Part shown: piece by piece, positions 35,201 through 45,165 of the stretch
How positions within the stretch are numbered: the stretch's first letter is position 1
How the letters are laid out: each line of letters begins with the position of its first letter
Origin: Sphingobium yanoikuyae
GTDB taxonomy: Bacteria > Pseudomonadota > Alphaproteobacteria > Sphingomonadales > Sphingomonadaceae
Assembly (NCBI RefSeq): GCF_013001025.1
Contig: NZ_CP053021.1
Coordinates: 620,001-684,000, forward strand
DNA: 64,000 nt
Reading direction: 5' to 3'
Notes under the pieces: generated by a model
Told to the model about the DNA's origin: nothing
Databases searched by the model: none
Seen by the model: the letters and a program-made list of their open reading frames with translations, nothing else
Made by a program: the position numbers and the translations under genes

Positions 35201-36768
35201 CCATGTTGAAGGAAGGTCGCCCGACCACCCCGCAGGCCGTCGCGCAGGAGCATATGACCCCGGAAACCGCCACCGGCAACCGCGCGCTGATGCTGGAAGA
35301 AAAGCTGATCTTCGAGATCGGCTCTTGCCACACCACCGGCGTCGATTTCGCGCCGGCGCCCAAGGTGGCCAGCCGTCTGGGTTCGCTCGCCCGCACCGAC
35401 AGCATCGGCCTGCCCGGCCTGTCGGAACAGGGAACGGTGCGCCATTACACCCGCCTGTCGCGCCAGAATTACGCCATCGATCTTGGCCTGTTCCCGCTTG
35501 GCAGCTGCACCATGAAGCACAACCCGCGCCTCAACGAAAAGGTCGCGCGGATGCCCGGTTTCGCCGACATCCACCCGCTGCAGCCGCAGTCGACGGTGCA
35601 GGGCGCACTGGCTGTCATCCATGAACTGGCCGCCTGGCTGGTGACGCTGACCGGCATGCACTCGGTCGCCATGTCGCCCAAGGCGGGCGCCCATGGCGAA
35701 CTGTGCGGCCTGCTGGCGATCCGCGCCGCGCTCGAAGCCCGTGGTGACGCCCGCAGCGTCATCCTGGTGCCCGAAAGCGCCCATGGCACCAATCCCGCCA
35801 CCGCCGCCTTCTGCGGCTACAAGGTCGAGGATATTCCCGCGACCCCGGATGGCCGCGTCGATCTGGAAGCCTTGAAGGCCCGTCTGGGCCCGGACGTTGC
35901 GGCGGTGATGATCACCAACCCCAACACCTGCGGCCTGTTCGAGCGCGACATGAAGACGATCTCCGACGCGGTCCATGCCGCCGGGGCCTTCGTCTATTGC
36001 GACGGCGCGAACTTCAACGCCATTGTCGGCCGGGTCCGTCCCGGTGACCTGGGCGTCGACGCGATGCACATCAACCTGCACAAGACCTTCTCGACGCCCC
36101 ATGGCGGCGGTGGTCCGGGTTCGGGTCCGGTGGTGCTGTCCGAAGCGCTCACGCCCTTCGCGCCGCTGCCCTTCGTGGAAAAGCAGGGCGACAAGTTCGT
36201 TCTGGTCGAGGAAGAAACGGCGGAGGATCACCACGCCCAGACCTTTGGCCGCATGGTCGCCTTCCATGGCCAGATGGGCATGTTCACCCGCGCGCTGACC
36301 TATATCCTCAGCCACGGTGCCGATGGCCTGCGCCAGGTCGCGAGCGACGCGGTGCTGAACGCCAACTATATCCTGCGCAGCCTGGATGACGTGCTCGACG
36401 CGCCCTTCGGCGGTGCTGGTCCGTGCATGCATGAGGCGCTGTTCAGCGACAAGGGGCTGGCCGAAGGCTTCACCACGCTCGACATCGCCAAGGGCCTGAT
36501 CGACGAGGGCTTCCACCCGATGACCATGTATTTCCCGCTGGTCGTCCATGGCGCGATGCTGGTCGAACCGACCGAGACCGAGAGCAAGGCCGCGCTCGAC
36601 CAGTTCATCATGGCGCTGCGCAGCCTCGCCGAGCGGGCCAAGGCGGGTGACGAGGCGCTGAAGGGCGCGCCCTATCACGCCCCGCGTCGTCGCCTCGACG
36701 AGACGCTGGCGGCGCGCAAGCCGGTGCTGACCTGGTCCGAACCGGATCTGGCGGTCGCCGCCGAATAA
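35197..36768 (+). CDS. gcvPB: Glycine dehydrogenase (decarboxylating) subunit 2
   Basis: This is the catalytic half of the split P protein, 523 residues. It carries the PLP-binding lysine K296 in [10 protein letters not shown], followed by a glycine-rich [11 protein letters not shown] loop. It decarboxylates glycine and passes the aminomethyl group to H protein. The split form is common in alphaproteobacteria. It starts within the gcvPA stop (ATGA), and a terminator follows 9 bases after its own stop. Confidence 0.96.
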   Translation: MTMLKEGRPTTPQAVAQEHMTPETATGNRALMLEEKLIFEIGSCHTTGVDFAPAPKVASRLGSLARTDSIGLPGLSEQGTVRHYTRLSRQNYAIDLGLFPLGSCTMKHNPRLNEKVARMPGFADIHPLQPQSTVQGALAVIHELAAWLVTLTGMHSVAMSPKAGAHGELCGLLAIRAALEARGDARSVILVPESAHGTNPATAAFCGYKVEDIPATPDGRVDLEALKARLGPDVAAVMITNPNTCGLFERDMKTISDAVHAAGAFVYCDGANFNAIVGRVRPGDLGVDAMHINLHKTFSTPHGGGGPGSGPVVLSEALTPFAPLPFVEKQGDKFVLVEEETAEDHHAQTFGRMVAFHGQMGMFTRALTYILSHGADGLRQVASDAVLNANYILRSLDDVLDAPFGGAGPCMHEALFSDKGLAEGFTTLDIAKGLIDEGFHPMTMYFPLVVHGAMLVEPTETESKAALDQFIMALRSLAERAKAGDEALKGAPYHAPRRRLDETLAARKPVLTWSEPDLAVAAE

Positions 36769-36777
36769 GCCGGAAGC

Positions 36778-36810
36778 AAAGGGCGGTGGAGGATCTCCAC
36801 CGCCCTTTTT
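36778..36810 (+). terminator. Rho-independent terminator of the gcv operon
   Basis: An 11-bp perfect stem (GGGCGGTGGAG pairing with CTCCACCGCCC) around a GAT loop is followed by five T at 36806-36810. The AAA before the stem would let it work weakly in the other direction too. Confidence 0.92.
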
Positions 36811-36841
36811 GCATCGGCCGGCCACAGACAAGGATTTGTCC

Positions 36842-37486
36842 ATGACACAGGATGCCCCCGCACCCTGGACGCCGCAGGGCGACGGCCCCGATCCGCGCCG
36901 CCATGCCCCCGCGACGCTGCGCAACCGCGATGCGATCGCGGCTGTCCTGCGGGACGAACTGCCCGATGCCGGGCTGGTGCTGGAAGTGGCGAGCGGCAGT
37001 GGCGAACATGTCGTCCACTTCGCCGTCACCTTCCCCGCGCTCGATTGGCAGCCCAGTGATCCCGATCCCGCCGCGCTGGCCTCGATCGCGGCGCTGCGCG
37101 GCGACGCTAATCTGCCTAATTTGCGCACGCCGCTGCTGATCGACGCGGCGGGCGCCGACTGGCCGATCGATGCGGCCGACGCGCTCCTGTGCATCAACAT
37201 GGTGCATATCAGCCCCTGGGGCGCGACGCTGGGGCTGCTGGCGCGTGGCGCGCAATTGCTGGCGCTGGGCGCGCCGCTGATCCTCTACGGCCCCTATGTC
37301 GAGGATGATGTGCCGACCGCCCCCTCCAATCTGGCGTTCGACCGATCGCTGAAGGATCGCAACCCGCAATGGGGCCTTCGGACCCTGAACGATGTCGACC
37401 GGGCGGCGGCCGATGTCGGGTTCGGCCGCACCCGGCGGGTGGCGATGCCGGCCAATAATCTGATGCTGGTCTATCGTCGGGGATAG
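36842..37486 (+). CDS. DUF938 SAM-dependent methyltransferase-like protein
   Basis: The 214-residue protein has the DUF938 layout: a start with RRHAPATLRNRDAI, the SAM loop VLEVASGSGEHVVHFA, DWQPSDPDP, NMVHISPWGATLGLL and the ending MPANNLMLVYRR. It is a Rossmann methyltransferase fold, but substrate is unknown. I use ATG 36842; the frame extends up to 36809, inside the gcv terminator. Confidence 0.85.
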   Translation: MTQDAPAPWTPQGDGPDPRRHAPATLRNRDAIAAVLRDELPDAGLVLEVASGSGEHVVHFAVTFPALDWQPSDPDPAALASIAALRGDANLPNLRTPLLIDAAGADWPIDAADALLCINMVHISPWGATLGLLARGAQLLALGAPLILYGPYVEDDVPTAPSNLAFDRSLKDRNPQWGLRTLNDVDRAAADVGFGRTRRVAMPANNLMLVYRRG

Positions 37487-37562
37487 GGTGCATATGGTCG
37501 TCCGCGCATGATCCGCGCAAGACGCTTCCACCGGGCGGGATCAGGCTCTAAAGCGCTTGGCG

Positions 37563-38444
37563 ATGACCAACAGCCTGTTCTCGCTCGTCGCTGCCGAACT
37601 GTCCGCGCCGGCCGATCCGCGCGCGGCCGCCATGGCGGGGGCGCTGGCGGCGAAATATCCCGGCGCGGCGCGGGCGGTGCTCTTCTACGGCTCCTGCCTG
37701 CGCGAGGCCAACCTCGACGGGCTCATGCTCGATTTCTACCTGATCGTCTCCGATTATGAGGCGGCCTATGGCAAGGGCTGGCTGGCGCGCGCCAACCGGG
37801 CGATCCCGCCCAATGTGTTTCCGTTCGAACATGGTGGCCTGATCGCCAAATATGCCGTGCTGTCGGAGGCCGACTTTGCCCGGCTGAACAGCATGAAGGC
37901 GGACAATGTCTCGGTCTGGGCGCGCTTTGCCCAGCCCTCGCGGCTGCTGTGGTCGGCGGACGATCTGGCGCGCCAGCGCGCGCTGGCGGCGGTGGCGCAG
38001 GCCGCGCCGACGCTGTTGTCGCTGGCCCGGCCGATGGTGGACGGGCAGGGGGATGACCCGATCCAGCTGTGGAAGACCGGCTTCACCCTCACCTATAATG
38101 CCGAATTGCGGGCGGAGAAGACGGGGCGTTCGCTCTCGATCGTCGATGCCGATCCTGAGCGCTATCGCCGTTTCGGCGCGGCGGCGCTGGCCGAGGGGCT
38201 GCCGCCGTCGCCCGACCATGCGGACAAGCTGTGGCGCGGGCTGCAGCGGCGCGGCAAATATCTCTCGGTGGTGCGCCTCGCCAAGGCGAGCTTCACCTAT
38301 GCCGGCGGGATCGATTATCTGGCGTGGAAGATCAACCGCCATGCCGGCACCGCAATCGAGATCAAGCCCTGGCAGCGGCGCTGGCCGCTGCTGGGCGCGG
38401 TCACTCTGCTGCCGCGGCTGTTCCTGGGTGGTTCGATCCGCTGA
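37563..38444 (+). CDS. Candidate nucleotidyltransferase resembling Tam41 (CDP-DAG synthase type)
   Basis: The 293-residue soluble protein carries VLFYGSCLREANLDGLMLDFYLIV at about 39-62 in the full frame, the glycine-serine and aspartate motif of nucleotidyltransferases. A downstream KYAVLSEADF recalls the Tam41 family (mitochondrial phosphatidate cytidylyltransferase). The middle (NVSVWARFAQPSRLLW) fits loosely. I start at ATG 37563, as the frame's earlier codon is a TTG. Its 3' end overlaps the convergent kinase gene by 44 bases. Function is inferred from motif recall only; the substrate could be a lipid phosphate. Confidence 0.5.
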   Translation: MTNSLFSLVAAELSAPADPRAAAMAGALAAKYPGAARAVLFYGSCLREANLDGLMLDFYLIVSDYEAAYGKGWLARANRAIPPNVFPFEHGGLIAKYAVLSEADFARLNSMKADNVSVWARFAQPSRLLWSADDLARQRALAAVAQAAPTLLSLARPMVDGQGDDPIQLWKTGFTLTYNAELRAEKTGRSLSIVDADPERYRRFGAAALAEGLPPSPDHADKLWRGLQRRGKYLSVVRLAKASFTYAGGIDYLAWKINRHAGTAIEIKPWQRRWPLLGAVTLLPRLFLGGSIR

Positions 38445-40392
38445 GCGCGTTCGACAGCGCAAGGCCCAGGGCATTGAGCGTATAGGGCTTGCGCAGCACT
38501 TCATGCCCCCGGAAATCGTCGCTGTCGGTCGCGTCGCCGGTGAAGCCGGTGACGAACAGCACCGGCAGATGGCGCATATGGGCGGGCAGGGTGCGGATCA
38601 TTTCCGGCCCGGTCATGTCGGGCATCAGCACGTCGCTCATGATCAGGCCGATATCGGCATTGTTGCTGAGCAGCTTGGCCGCCTTGCTGGGATGGTCGCA
38701 GGCGATCGGCAGATGGCCGAGTTCGGCCAGCGCCGCCATGGTCTGGTTGAGCACGCGCGGATCATCCTCCACCACCAGGATGCGGGTCGGGGGATGGAGC
38801 GTATGCAGCTGCTCGCTCGCCGGGGCCTCTGCGGCGGCCTCCTGCTCGGTCAGGATGCGGCGCGGCAGGTAAATATGGACGCTGGTGCCGGTGCCCAGTT
38901 CGGATTCGATGCGGATTTCGCCCTGGCTCTGGCGTACGAAGCCGAAAATCTGGCTGAGGCCAAGGCCGGTGCCCTTGCCGACCGGCTTGGTGGTGAAGAA
39001 GGGCTCGAAAACGCGGGCGGCGACCTCGGCCGTCATGCCACAGCCATTGTCGGTGACGCTGACGGTGACATAGTCGCCGGCCGGGCATTCGCCGATCTGG
39101 TTGGCGGCAAGCTGGGCCTGGCCGGTCGAGATGGTCAGCTTGCCCCGGCCCTCCATCGCGTCGCGGGCGTTGACGCACAGGTTGAGGAGGGCATTTTCCA
39201 TCTGATGCTGGTCGACGAAGATGCGCCAGCCGCTCGCCTTGTGGGCGAAGCTGACGATGATCTGGTCGCCGATCGTGCGATCGACCAGATCGGCCATGCC
39301 GCGCAGCAGGCTGTCGGGATCGACCGCATTGGGCAGCAGCGGTTCGGAACGGGCAAAGGCGAGCAGGCGGCGGGTCAGCGCGGCGGCGCGGTTGGCGCCC
39401 TCCATCGCATTGTCGAGATGATGGCCGGCCTCGGCCGGTTTCAGCCGCAGCTTGCGCTTGGCCAGTTCCAGCCCGCCGACGACGACCGCCAGCATATTGT
39501 TGAAGTCATGGGCGATGCCACCGGTCAACTGGCCGACCGCGTCCATCTTCTGCATCTGGCGCAGATTATCCTCGGCGGCGGCGCGCTCGGCGGATTCGCG
39601 CTTCAACTGCTCATAGGCGTCCGACAATTCGCTGGTGCGGGCGGAAACGGCCTCTTCCAGCCGGTCGGCGCGTTCGGCCTCCATATCCGCCATCCGGCGT
39701 GCGTTGCGCCGTTCGGTATAGGCCGCATTGACCAGCCACAGCGCGAACAGCACGCAGACCAGCAGGGCGAGGCCGACCATGCGCGAGGTCTTGCCAACAA
39801 ATTCGGTGCGATCGCCCGCCAGGCTGACGGCCAGGCTGCGTTCGCGCAGCCGCGCATTTTCGGCCTGGATGACCAGATCGATCAGCGCCGTCAGTCGCTT
39901 GATATCCTGCGATCGCCCGGCCTGATGGAATTGCGCCAGCGCGCCCATCTTCTGGTCATAGGTGGTGCGCAGGCCGATTTCGCTCAGCGTCTTGCCGCGC
40001 TGTTCGAAGGCGAACTGGAGCGCGCGGACATTGCCGCGCTGCCAGTCGGACTTGCGGGTGGCATAGGTCAGCGACTTGAGTTGGCTGGCGGCGGTACGCC
40101 ACTGGTCCTGGAACAGGCGGCCGGTGTCGGGATCGAGGCTGATGACATAGCGGGCCAGCGTCACTTCGGCGCGGGCGGTCTTGGCCTCGAAGGCGCGGGC
40201 GAGCGCCATGATTTCCCAACTGCGCTGCTGTTCGGCAAGGGCGCGCTGATGATCGCGCGAGGCGCTGCTGGCGCTGTAGAGCAGGGCGCCGAGCGATCCG
40301 ATCAGCAATATGCCAAGGACCAGGGGCATGTAGCGCCGCGCCGCGGCGCGCCAGCCCCGGTCCTGTTCATCGATCACGTCGCGTTCCGCCAT
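38401..40392 (-). CDS. Membrane hybrid sensor histidine kinase with C-terminal receiver
   Basis: The 663-residue protein has two membrane helices (about 22-42 and 205-225) enclosing a helical periplasmic sensor of about 160 residues. A coiled coil (about 228-280), a HisKA domain with H295 in GGIAHDFNN, an ATPase domain ([28 protein letters not shown]) and a receiver with phospho-acceptor D587 ([13 protein letters not shown]) follow. The receiver may act as an internal sink or relay. No partner regulator gene is adjacent. The gene is convergent with the Tam41-like gene. Confidence 0.93.
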   Translation of the reverse strand: MAERDVIDEQDRGWRAAARRYMPLVLGILLIGSLGALLYSASSASRDHQRALAEQQRSWEIMALARAFEAKTARAEVTLARYVISLDPDTGRLFQDQWRTAASQLKSLTYATRKSDWQRGNVRALQFAFEQRGKTLSEIGLRTTYDQKMGALAQFHQAGRSQDIKRLTALIDLVIQAENARLRERSLAVSLAGDRTEFVGKTSRMVGLALLVCVLFALWLVNAAYTERRNARRMADMEAERADRLEEAVSARTSELSDAYEQLKRESAERAAAEDNLRQMQKMDAVGQLTGGIAHDFNNMLAVVVGGLELAKRKLRLKPAEAGHHLDNAMEGANRAAALTRRLLAFARSEPLLPNAVDPDSLLRGMADLVDRTIGDQIIVSFAHKASGWRIFVDQHQMENALLNLCVNARDAMEGRGKLTISTGQAQLAANQIGECPAGDYVTVSVTDNGCGMTAEVAARVFEPFFTTKPVGKGTGLGLSQIFGFVRQSQGEIRIESELGTGTSVHIYLPRRILTEQEAAAEAPASEQLHTLHPPTRILVVEDDPRVLNQTMAALAELGHLPIACDHPSKAAKLLSNNADIGLIMSDVLMPDMTGPEMIRTLPAHMRHLPVLFVTGFTGDATDSDDFRGHEVLRKPYTLNALGLALSNALSGSNHPGTAAAAE

Positions 40393-40504
40393 ATACCGTT
40401 ACACTAACCGAACTATGTTAACCGCGCGAATATGCAGGTTAGATGGTTCCGCTGCTGTAGCAGATTCTATCGCAGGAAATACCCGGTCGATCGTCGGAGT
40501 GTCG

Positions 40505-40528
40505 AAAAGCGCGATCAGTTGATCGCGC
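40505..40528 (-). terminator. Rho-independent terminator of the acp-spt unit, overlapping the spt stop
   Basis: On the minus strand a perfect 9-bp stem (GCGCGATCA pairing with TGATCGCGC) around a two-base loop is followed by TTTT. The stem includes the last codons and TGA of spt. Confidence 0.75.
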
Positions 40529-41747
40529 CGGTGGCCTTGCCGGCGGTCTCGAACATGGCGATGATCTGTTCGACCTGCTCGTCGCTATGTTCGGCGCAGA
40601 GCGAGCAGCGCAGCAGGAAGGTGCCGGCCGGGGTTGCCGGCGGGCGCGCCATGTTGACGTAGAGACCCAGCTCCAGCAGCGTCTGCCACATCGCCACCGC
40701 CTGCATCTGGTCGGTCAGGATGACGGCGATGATCGCCGACTGCGGCGTGGCGCTGCCCAGCTTGAAGCCGAGGTCGGTGAGGCCCTGGTGCAGGCGCTGG
40801 CTGTTCTTCCACAGATGCGCGCGCTTCTCGCCGGCATGCATCAGCTTGCGGATGCTGGTCGCGGCGGTGGCGACGACGCTGGGCGGCAGCGAGGCGGTGA
40901 AGACATAGGGACGGCAGACGAGGCGCAGGATCTCGAACTTGGGATGGTTCGAGACGCAGAAGCCGCCGACCGTCCCGACCGACTTGGAGAAGGTGCCGAC
41001 CACGAAGTCGATCTCGCCCTCGACGCCCTGTTCCTCATAGGCGCCACGGCCATTGGGGCCGAAGAAGCCCATGCCATGGGCTTCGTCGCACAGGATCATG
41101 CAATTGGGGTGCTTGCGGATGGCGGCGACCATCTCGGGCAGCGGCGCGACGTCGCCCAGCATCGAATAGACGCCTTCCAGCACGACCAGTTTCAGCGCGT
41201 CGGCGGGCAGGCGGCCCAGGCGCTTGTCCAGATCCTCGACGCTGTTGTGGCGGAAACGGACGATCTCGGCATTGCCCATGGCGCAGCCATCATAGATGGA
41301 GGCGTGGCTGTCGGCGTCGAGCACGACATAGTCGCCCTTGCCCGCGAGTGTGGAAATGATGCCCAGGTTCGCCTGATAGCCGGTCGAAAAGACCATGGCT
41401 CCGCTCGTGCCGTAAAATTCCTTGAGCGCGTCCTCGACTTCCTTGTGGCCCTGATAGGTGCCGTTGAGGACGCGGCTGCCGGTGGTGCCGGCGCCGAACT
41501 CGTCCAGCGCCTTCTTGCCGGCTTCCACCACGTCGGGGTCGAAGGTCATGCCCATATAATTATAGGTGCCGAGCAGGATGGTTTCCTTGCCCTTGATGAT
41601 CGCGCGGGTGGGCGAGAGCACCTGGTCCATGACGATCGCATAGGGATCGCGCACGCCCGTCGCCAGCAGCGCCTCGCGCTCGTTGATCAGCGGATCGAAC
41701 TTGGAGAAGAGATCGCGGGTTTCGGTGGCGATGGCGGCGTCGGTCAT
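40515..41747 (-). CDS. spt: Serine palmitoyltransferase
   Basis: This soluble PLP-dependent alpha-oxoamine synthase condenses L-serine with palmitoyl thioester to 3-ketodihydrosphingosine, the first step of sphingolipid synthesis. The protein has 410 residues, with the PLP lysine K255 in GTFSKSVGTVGG, D221 and H224 in DEAHG, and the ring-stacking His in DADSHAS. These correspond to Lys265, Asp231, His234 and His159 of the S. paucimobilis enzyme. The acp gene lies upstream on the same strand across a repeat; a terminator follows. It is a strong taxonomic marker. Confidence 0.94.
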   Translation of the reverse strand: MTDAAIATETRDLFSKFDPLINEREALLATGVRDPYAIVMDQVLSPTRAIIKGKETILLGTYNYMGMTFDPDVVEAGKKALDEFGAGTTGSRVLNGTYQGHKEVEDALKEFYGTSGAMVFSTGYQANLGIISTLAGKGDYVVLDADSHASIYDGCAMGNAEIVRFRHNSVEDLDKRLGRLPADALKLVVLEGVYSMLGDVAPLPEMVAAIRKHPNCMILCDEAHGMGFFGPNGRGAYEEQGVEGEIDFVVGTFSKSVGTVGGFCVSNHPKFEILRLVCRPYVFTASLPPSVVATAATSIRKLMHAGEKRAHLWKNSQRLHQGLTDLGFKLGSATPQSAIIAVILTDQMQAVAMWQTLLELGLYVNMARPPATPAGTFLLRCSLCAEHSDEQVEQIIAMFETAGKATGAIN

Positions 41748-41774
41748 AGAAAAATTCCGTTCAAGTCAAAACCG

Positions 41775-41838
41775 CCGTTCGGTTCGAGCTTGTCGAGAAC
41801 CATCAGCACATGGTTCTCGACAAGCTCGAACCGAACGG
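41775..41838. repeat. Perfect 28-bp inverted repeat between acp and spt
   Basis: Two exact 28-base arms (41775-41802 and 41811-41838, beginning CCGTTCGGTTCGAGC) flank an 8-base loop. An RNA hairpin this long in the acp-spt transcript could stall polymerase, change decay or uncouple the two genes. The arms share a skeleton with the repeat at 11945-12042. Confidence 0.9.
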
Positions 41839-41854
41839 GGGGAGTAAGAGCCTA

Positions 41855-42097
41855 TCAGCCCTTGAGCTTGGCGACCGCGTCGACCAGCTGGCCCACGGTC
41901 TCGATCTCGGCCTGCATGTTCATGGTGATGATGATGTCGAACTCGTCCTCGATGGCGGCGACGAAATCCATCACGGTCAGGCTGTCCCATTCCAGGTCGC
42001 CGGCAAAGGTGGTGGCTTCGGTCAGCTCGACGCCCTTCTTGTTGAAGGGGGCGATCTGCGCTGCGACGCTGTCGAAAATCTCGCTGCGATCGGTCAT
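41855..42097 (-). CDS. Acyl carrier protein dedicated to the sphingolipid pathway
   Basis: This 80-residue carrier has the phosphopantetheine serine S39 in EWDSLTVMDF and the acidic helix 2 (AAIEDEF) of the family. The frame continues to 42157, but ATG 42097 with AAGAGAT upstream gives the normal length. It sits directly before spt. In Caulobacter, ceramide synthesis uses a dedicated acyl carrier protein encoded near spt, so delivery of the acyl chain as acyl-ACP is a reasonable inference. It does not look like the housekeeping AcpP. Confidence 0.88.
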   Translation of the reverse strand: MTDRSEIFDSVAAQIAPFNKKGVELTEATTFAGDLEWDSLTVMDFVAAIEDEFDIIITMNMQAEIETVGQLVDAVAKLKG

Positions 42098-42261
42098 TAT
42101 CTCTTCAATCTTTCCATGAAAGCACGGCTTTTGCCGCCTTGGCTTGCTCTTTGGCAAGCGAATAAGGCGTCAATCGGGCAGCATCTGGGGCAAAATGCCT
42201 TGTTCGCGGCGCGCCGTGTCGCGCCGCGCTCTGCTATTCCAGCCTCCAACGGGCTGAAGGA

Positions 42262-42540
42262 TCAGCGGAAATTGTCGGCGTAGGCCTGAATTTTCAGCGT
42301 CTTGGGCGGGGTCGCGATGACGGTGTAGGCGATCTTCTCGCGCTCGGCATAGGCGACGGCGGCGTCCTGCGAGGAGAAGCTGAGCTTCAGCTGCTGCTTG
42401 GTGTCGCCCGAGCCGGCCCAGCCGGTCAGCGGATCGGCCTTCTTCGCTTCGGCGGGCGCATATTCCAGCACCCACTTGTGAGTCAGCGCCTTGCCGGACT
42501 GGAGGGCGTTCTTCTGGATCTGGTAAATGCGCGCGGTCAT
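42262..42540 (-). CDS. NDUFS4-like ETC complex I subunit
   Basis: The 92-residue protein (MTARIYQIQKNALQSGKALTHKWVLEY...DPLTGWAGSGDTKQQLKLSFSSQDAAVAYAE) matches the 'ETC complex I subunit conserved region' family, counterpart of mitochondrial NDUFS4 and an alphaproteobacterial trait. It stabilises the peripheral arm near the NADH module. ATG 42540 has GGAG 10 bases upstream; the frame extends to 42600 without support. The main nuo genes are not in the window. It lies 56 bases after hrpB on the same strand. Confidence 0.88.
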   Translation of the reverse strand: MTARIYQIQKNALQSGKALTHKWVLEYAPAEAKKADPLTGWAGSGDTKQQLKLSFSSQDAAVAYAEREKIAYTVIATPPKTLKIQAYADNFR

Positions 42541-42596
42541 CGCGATGGAACTCCGTAAAATCGTCATTGTGCGTTGCACCAGCGGTCGCCGTGAAG

Positions 42597-45047
42597 TCAA
42601 GAGTTCCGGCGCGCGTCCGCATTTTTGGTGCGCAATGTGGCATTGGCGCTTGCCGGATCGTCGGGCCAGGGGTGGCGGGGATAGCGGCCGCGCATTTCCT
42701 TGGCCACGTCGCGCCAGTTGCCGGCCCAGAAGCCGGGCAGGTCGCGCGTCGTCTGGATCGGCCGGCCGGCGGGCGATGTGAGCGAGAGGATCAGCGGGAT
42801 GCGCTGGTTGCCGACGGTCGGATGCTGCGACAGGCCGAACAGCGCCTGCACCCGCAATTCCACGCGCGGGCCACCTTCGGCCGCATAGTCGATCGCATGG
42901 GTGGAGCCGGCGGGCGAACGGAAATCGGGCGGGGCGAGCCGGTCGAGCTGCTGCTTGCCGTCCCAGCCGATCAGCGTTTCTAGGACGCCCGAAAGCTGCG
43001 ACCGGTCGATGTCGGACAGGCGGCGCTTGCCCGCCAGCAGCGGCGGCAGCCAGTCGTCCAGCGTGTCGATCAGGGCGGCGTCGGACAATGCGTCGATCCC
43101 GGCGAAGTCCGCCCGCATCCGCAGCGATTGCGCCGCCTCCGACCAGGGGAGGAGGGCAAGGCCGCCCTGCCGCACGCCATCGGCCAGTGCGGCAGCCACC
43201 GCGTCGGGGTCGGGCCGGTCATCGGAGCCGGAGGACAGGCGCACCGCGCCCAGCCGCCGCTCCCGCAGCGCCTCGATCCCGCCATTGGCGGGGCGGAACT
43301 TCACCGTGCGATGCTCGGCGATGCGCTCGCCGAACAGAGCGATCACCTCCGCCTCGCCGATGGGGGCGGCCGACAGGATGCGCGCGCCGGCGGCGCTGCC
43401 CTGCACTTCGCCCACCGCCAGCCAGGCTTCGCTGGCCAGCGGCGAGAGCGGATCGAGCCGGAAGCCGCGTCCGCCCACGCTGGCCCAGTCGGCGCCATCA
43501 GCGGAGCGGCGCTTGGCGACGCGATCGGGAAAGGCGAGGGCAAGGCAGAGGCCGACATCGTGCAGTCCACCCTCTGCGGGCGGGCGGCCATCGACCAGCC
43601 TGGCCCAGCGTTTCGCCAATCCCCGTCCGGCCTCGGCCCGCTTGCCACCCTCGCGGCGCCAGCGCTGCAGCCGCAGAGTAAGGTCGGTGTCCTGCCCGCC
43701 CAGGCCGCGTTCGCCCAGCAATACGGCGATCTCGGCGGCGGTGCGGGCGAGGCCGCGCTCACCGGCGCGCACCAGCATATGGGCGATGCGCGGCGCCAGC
43801 GGCAGGGTGGCCAGCGCCTTGCCATGGGCCGTGATGCGGCCATCGGCGTCGAGCGCCTCCAGGGCGGTCAGGCGCTTGCGCGCCTCGACCACGGCAGCGG
43901 CGGGCGGCGCGTCGAGCCAGCGCAGGCTGGCCGGGTCGCTGACGCCCCAAAGCGCGCAGTCGAGCAGCAGGCTGGAAAGATCGCTTTCCAATATTTCGGG
44001 CGGGTCGAAGGGGGGCATGCCCGCGGTCGCCGCCGCTTCCCACAGACGATAGGCGACGCCGGGGCGCTGGCGCGCGGCACGGCCGGCGCGCTGGGTGGCC
44101 GACGCCTGGCTGGCGCGCTCGGTGACGAGGCGGGTGACGCCGGCGGCGCGGTCATAGCGCGGGCGGCGGGCAAGGCCGCTGTCGACGACGATGCGGACGC
44201 CGTCGATGGTCAGGCTGGTTTCGGCGATCGAGGTGGCGAGGATCACCTTGCGCCGCCCTTCGCGCGACGGGCGGATGGCGGCGCGCTGAGCCGCCGGATC
44301 GAGCGAGCCGTGCAACATGTGGACCTCGAACGCGCCACCCTCGATCCGTTCGGCGGTGCGCTCGATTTCCCGGACGCCGGGCAGGAAGGCGAGCAGGTCG
44401 CCCTGCGTTTCTTCCTCCAGCGCGCGGCGGATGGCGGCGGCCATCTCATCCTCGATCCGCTTTTCGGCATGGCGGCCGATATGGCGTAGTTCGAGCGGCT
44501 GGATCTTGCCCTCGCTCTCGATGACGGGCGCGCCATCGAGCAGCGTCGAGAAACGCGCGCCGTCGAGCGTCGCCGACATCGGCAGGATACGCAGGTCCGG
44601 GCGCAGCGCCGCTTGCGCATCGAGCGCCAGGGCAAGGCCGAAATCGCTGTCCAGGCTGCGCTCATGCACCTCATCGAACAGTACCGCCGACACGCCCGCC
44701 AGTTCGGGATCATCCTGAATGCGGCGGACGAAAATGCCCTCGGTCAGTACCAGCAGCCGCGTCTTCGCGCTGACCTTGCTGTCCATCCGCGTCGCATAGC
44801 CGACCGTGCCGCCCGGCTGCTCGCCCAGCATCTCGGCAATGCGCTCGGCCGCGGCGCGGGCGGCGAGGCGGCGGGGGGAGAGCAGCAGCACCTGCCCCTC
44901 GCACCAGGACTGGTCGAGCAGGGCGGGGGCCACCGCCGTCGTCTTGCCCGCACCCGGCGGCGCCACCAGCACGGTATTGCTGCCGGCGCGCAGCGCAGCG
45001 AGCAGGTCGGGCAGGACGGCATGGATCGGCAAAGCAGGGGCAGTCAT
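42597..45047 (-). CDS. hrpB: ATP-dependent helicase HrpB
   Basis: This is an 816-residue DEAH-type superfamily 2 helicase. Walker A is APPGAGKT (29-36), motif II is DEVH (125-128), and the SAT motif is at 158-160 (PMSAT). A helicase C domain (ATSIAETSLTIDGVRIVVDSG, QRAGRAAR) and the HrpB-specific C-terminal region complete it. Length is normal for HrpB. Its cell role is poorly known; RNA or nucleoprotein remodelling is likely. Confidence 0.94.
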   Translation of the reverse strand: MTAPALPIHAVLPDLLAALRAGSNTVLVAPPGAGKTTAVAPALLDQSWCEGQVLLLSPRRLAARAAAERIAEMLGEQPGGTVGYATRMDSKVSAKTRLLVLTEGIFVRRIQDDPELAGVSAVLFDEVHERSLDSDFGLALALDAQAALRPDLRILPMSATLDGARFSTLLDGAPVIESEGKIQPLELRHIGRHAEKRIEDEMAAAIRRALEEETQGDLLAFLPGVREIERTAERIEGGAFEVHMLHGSLDPAAQRAAIRPSREGRRKVILATSIAETSLTIDGVRIVVDSGLARRPRYDRAAGVTRLVTERASQASATQRAGRAARQRPGVAYRLWEAAATAGMPPFDPPEILESDLSSLLLDCALWGVSDPASLRWLDAPPAAAVVEARKRLTALEALDADGRITAHGKALATLPLAPRIAHMLVRAGERGLARTAAEIAVLLGERGLGGQDTDLTLRLQRWRREGGKRAEAGRGLAKRWARLVDGRPPAEGGLHDVGLCLALAFPDRVAKRRSADGADWASVGGRGFRLDPLSPLASEAWLAVGEVQGSAAGARILSAAPIGEAEVIALFGERIAEHRTVKFRPANGGIEALRERRLGAVRLSSGSDDRPDPDAVAAALADGVRQGGLALLPWSEAAQSLRMRADFAGIDALSDAALIDTLDDWLPPLLAGKRRLSDIDRSQLSGVLETLIGWDGKQQLDRLAPPDFRSPAGSTHAIDYAAEGGPRVELRVQALFGLSQHPTVGNQRIPLILSLTSPAGRPIQTTRDLPGFWAGNWRDVAKEMRGRYPRHPWPDDPASANATLRTKNADARRNS

Positions 45048-45104
45048 GATCCGCCCCCTCTCGCGCCAATCCAGGCAGAGCGCAAGGCGCGCCGGGCAGA
45101 AACG

Positions 45105-45138
45105 GCAATGCCCGAAGCCGTGCGGCTCCGGGCATTGC
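45105..45138. terminator. Stem-loop between the sulfatase and hrpB genes
   Basis: GCAATGCCCGAAGCCG (45105-45120) pairs with CGGCTCCGGGCATTGC (45123-45138) with one mismatch and a tiny loop. On the minus strand a short T run (CGTTTC) follows, so it probably ends the sulfatase transcript. The T tract is weak. Confidence 0.55.
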
Positions 45139-45165
45139 GTCTATTCCGGCGCTGGCGTGCGACGG

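Noticed and set aside
37906..40407. 833-codon plus-strand frame across the kinase gene
   Set aside because: It is antisense to a kinase with all catalytic motifs, and the product has no domain logic.
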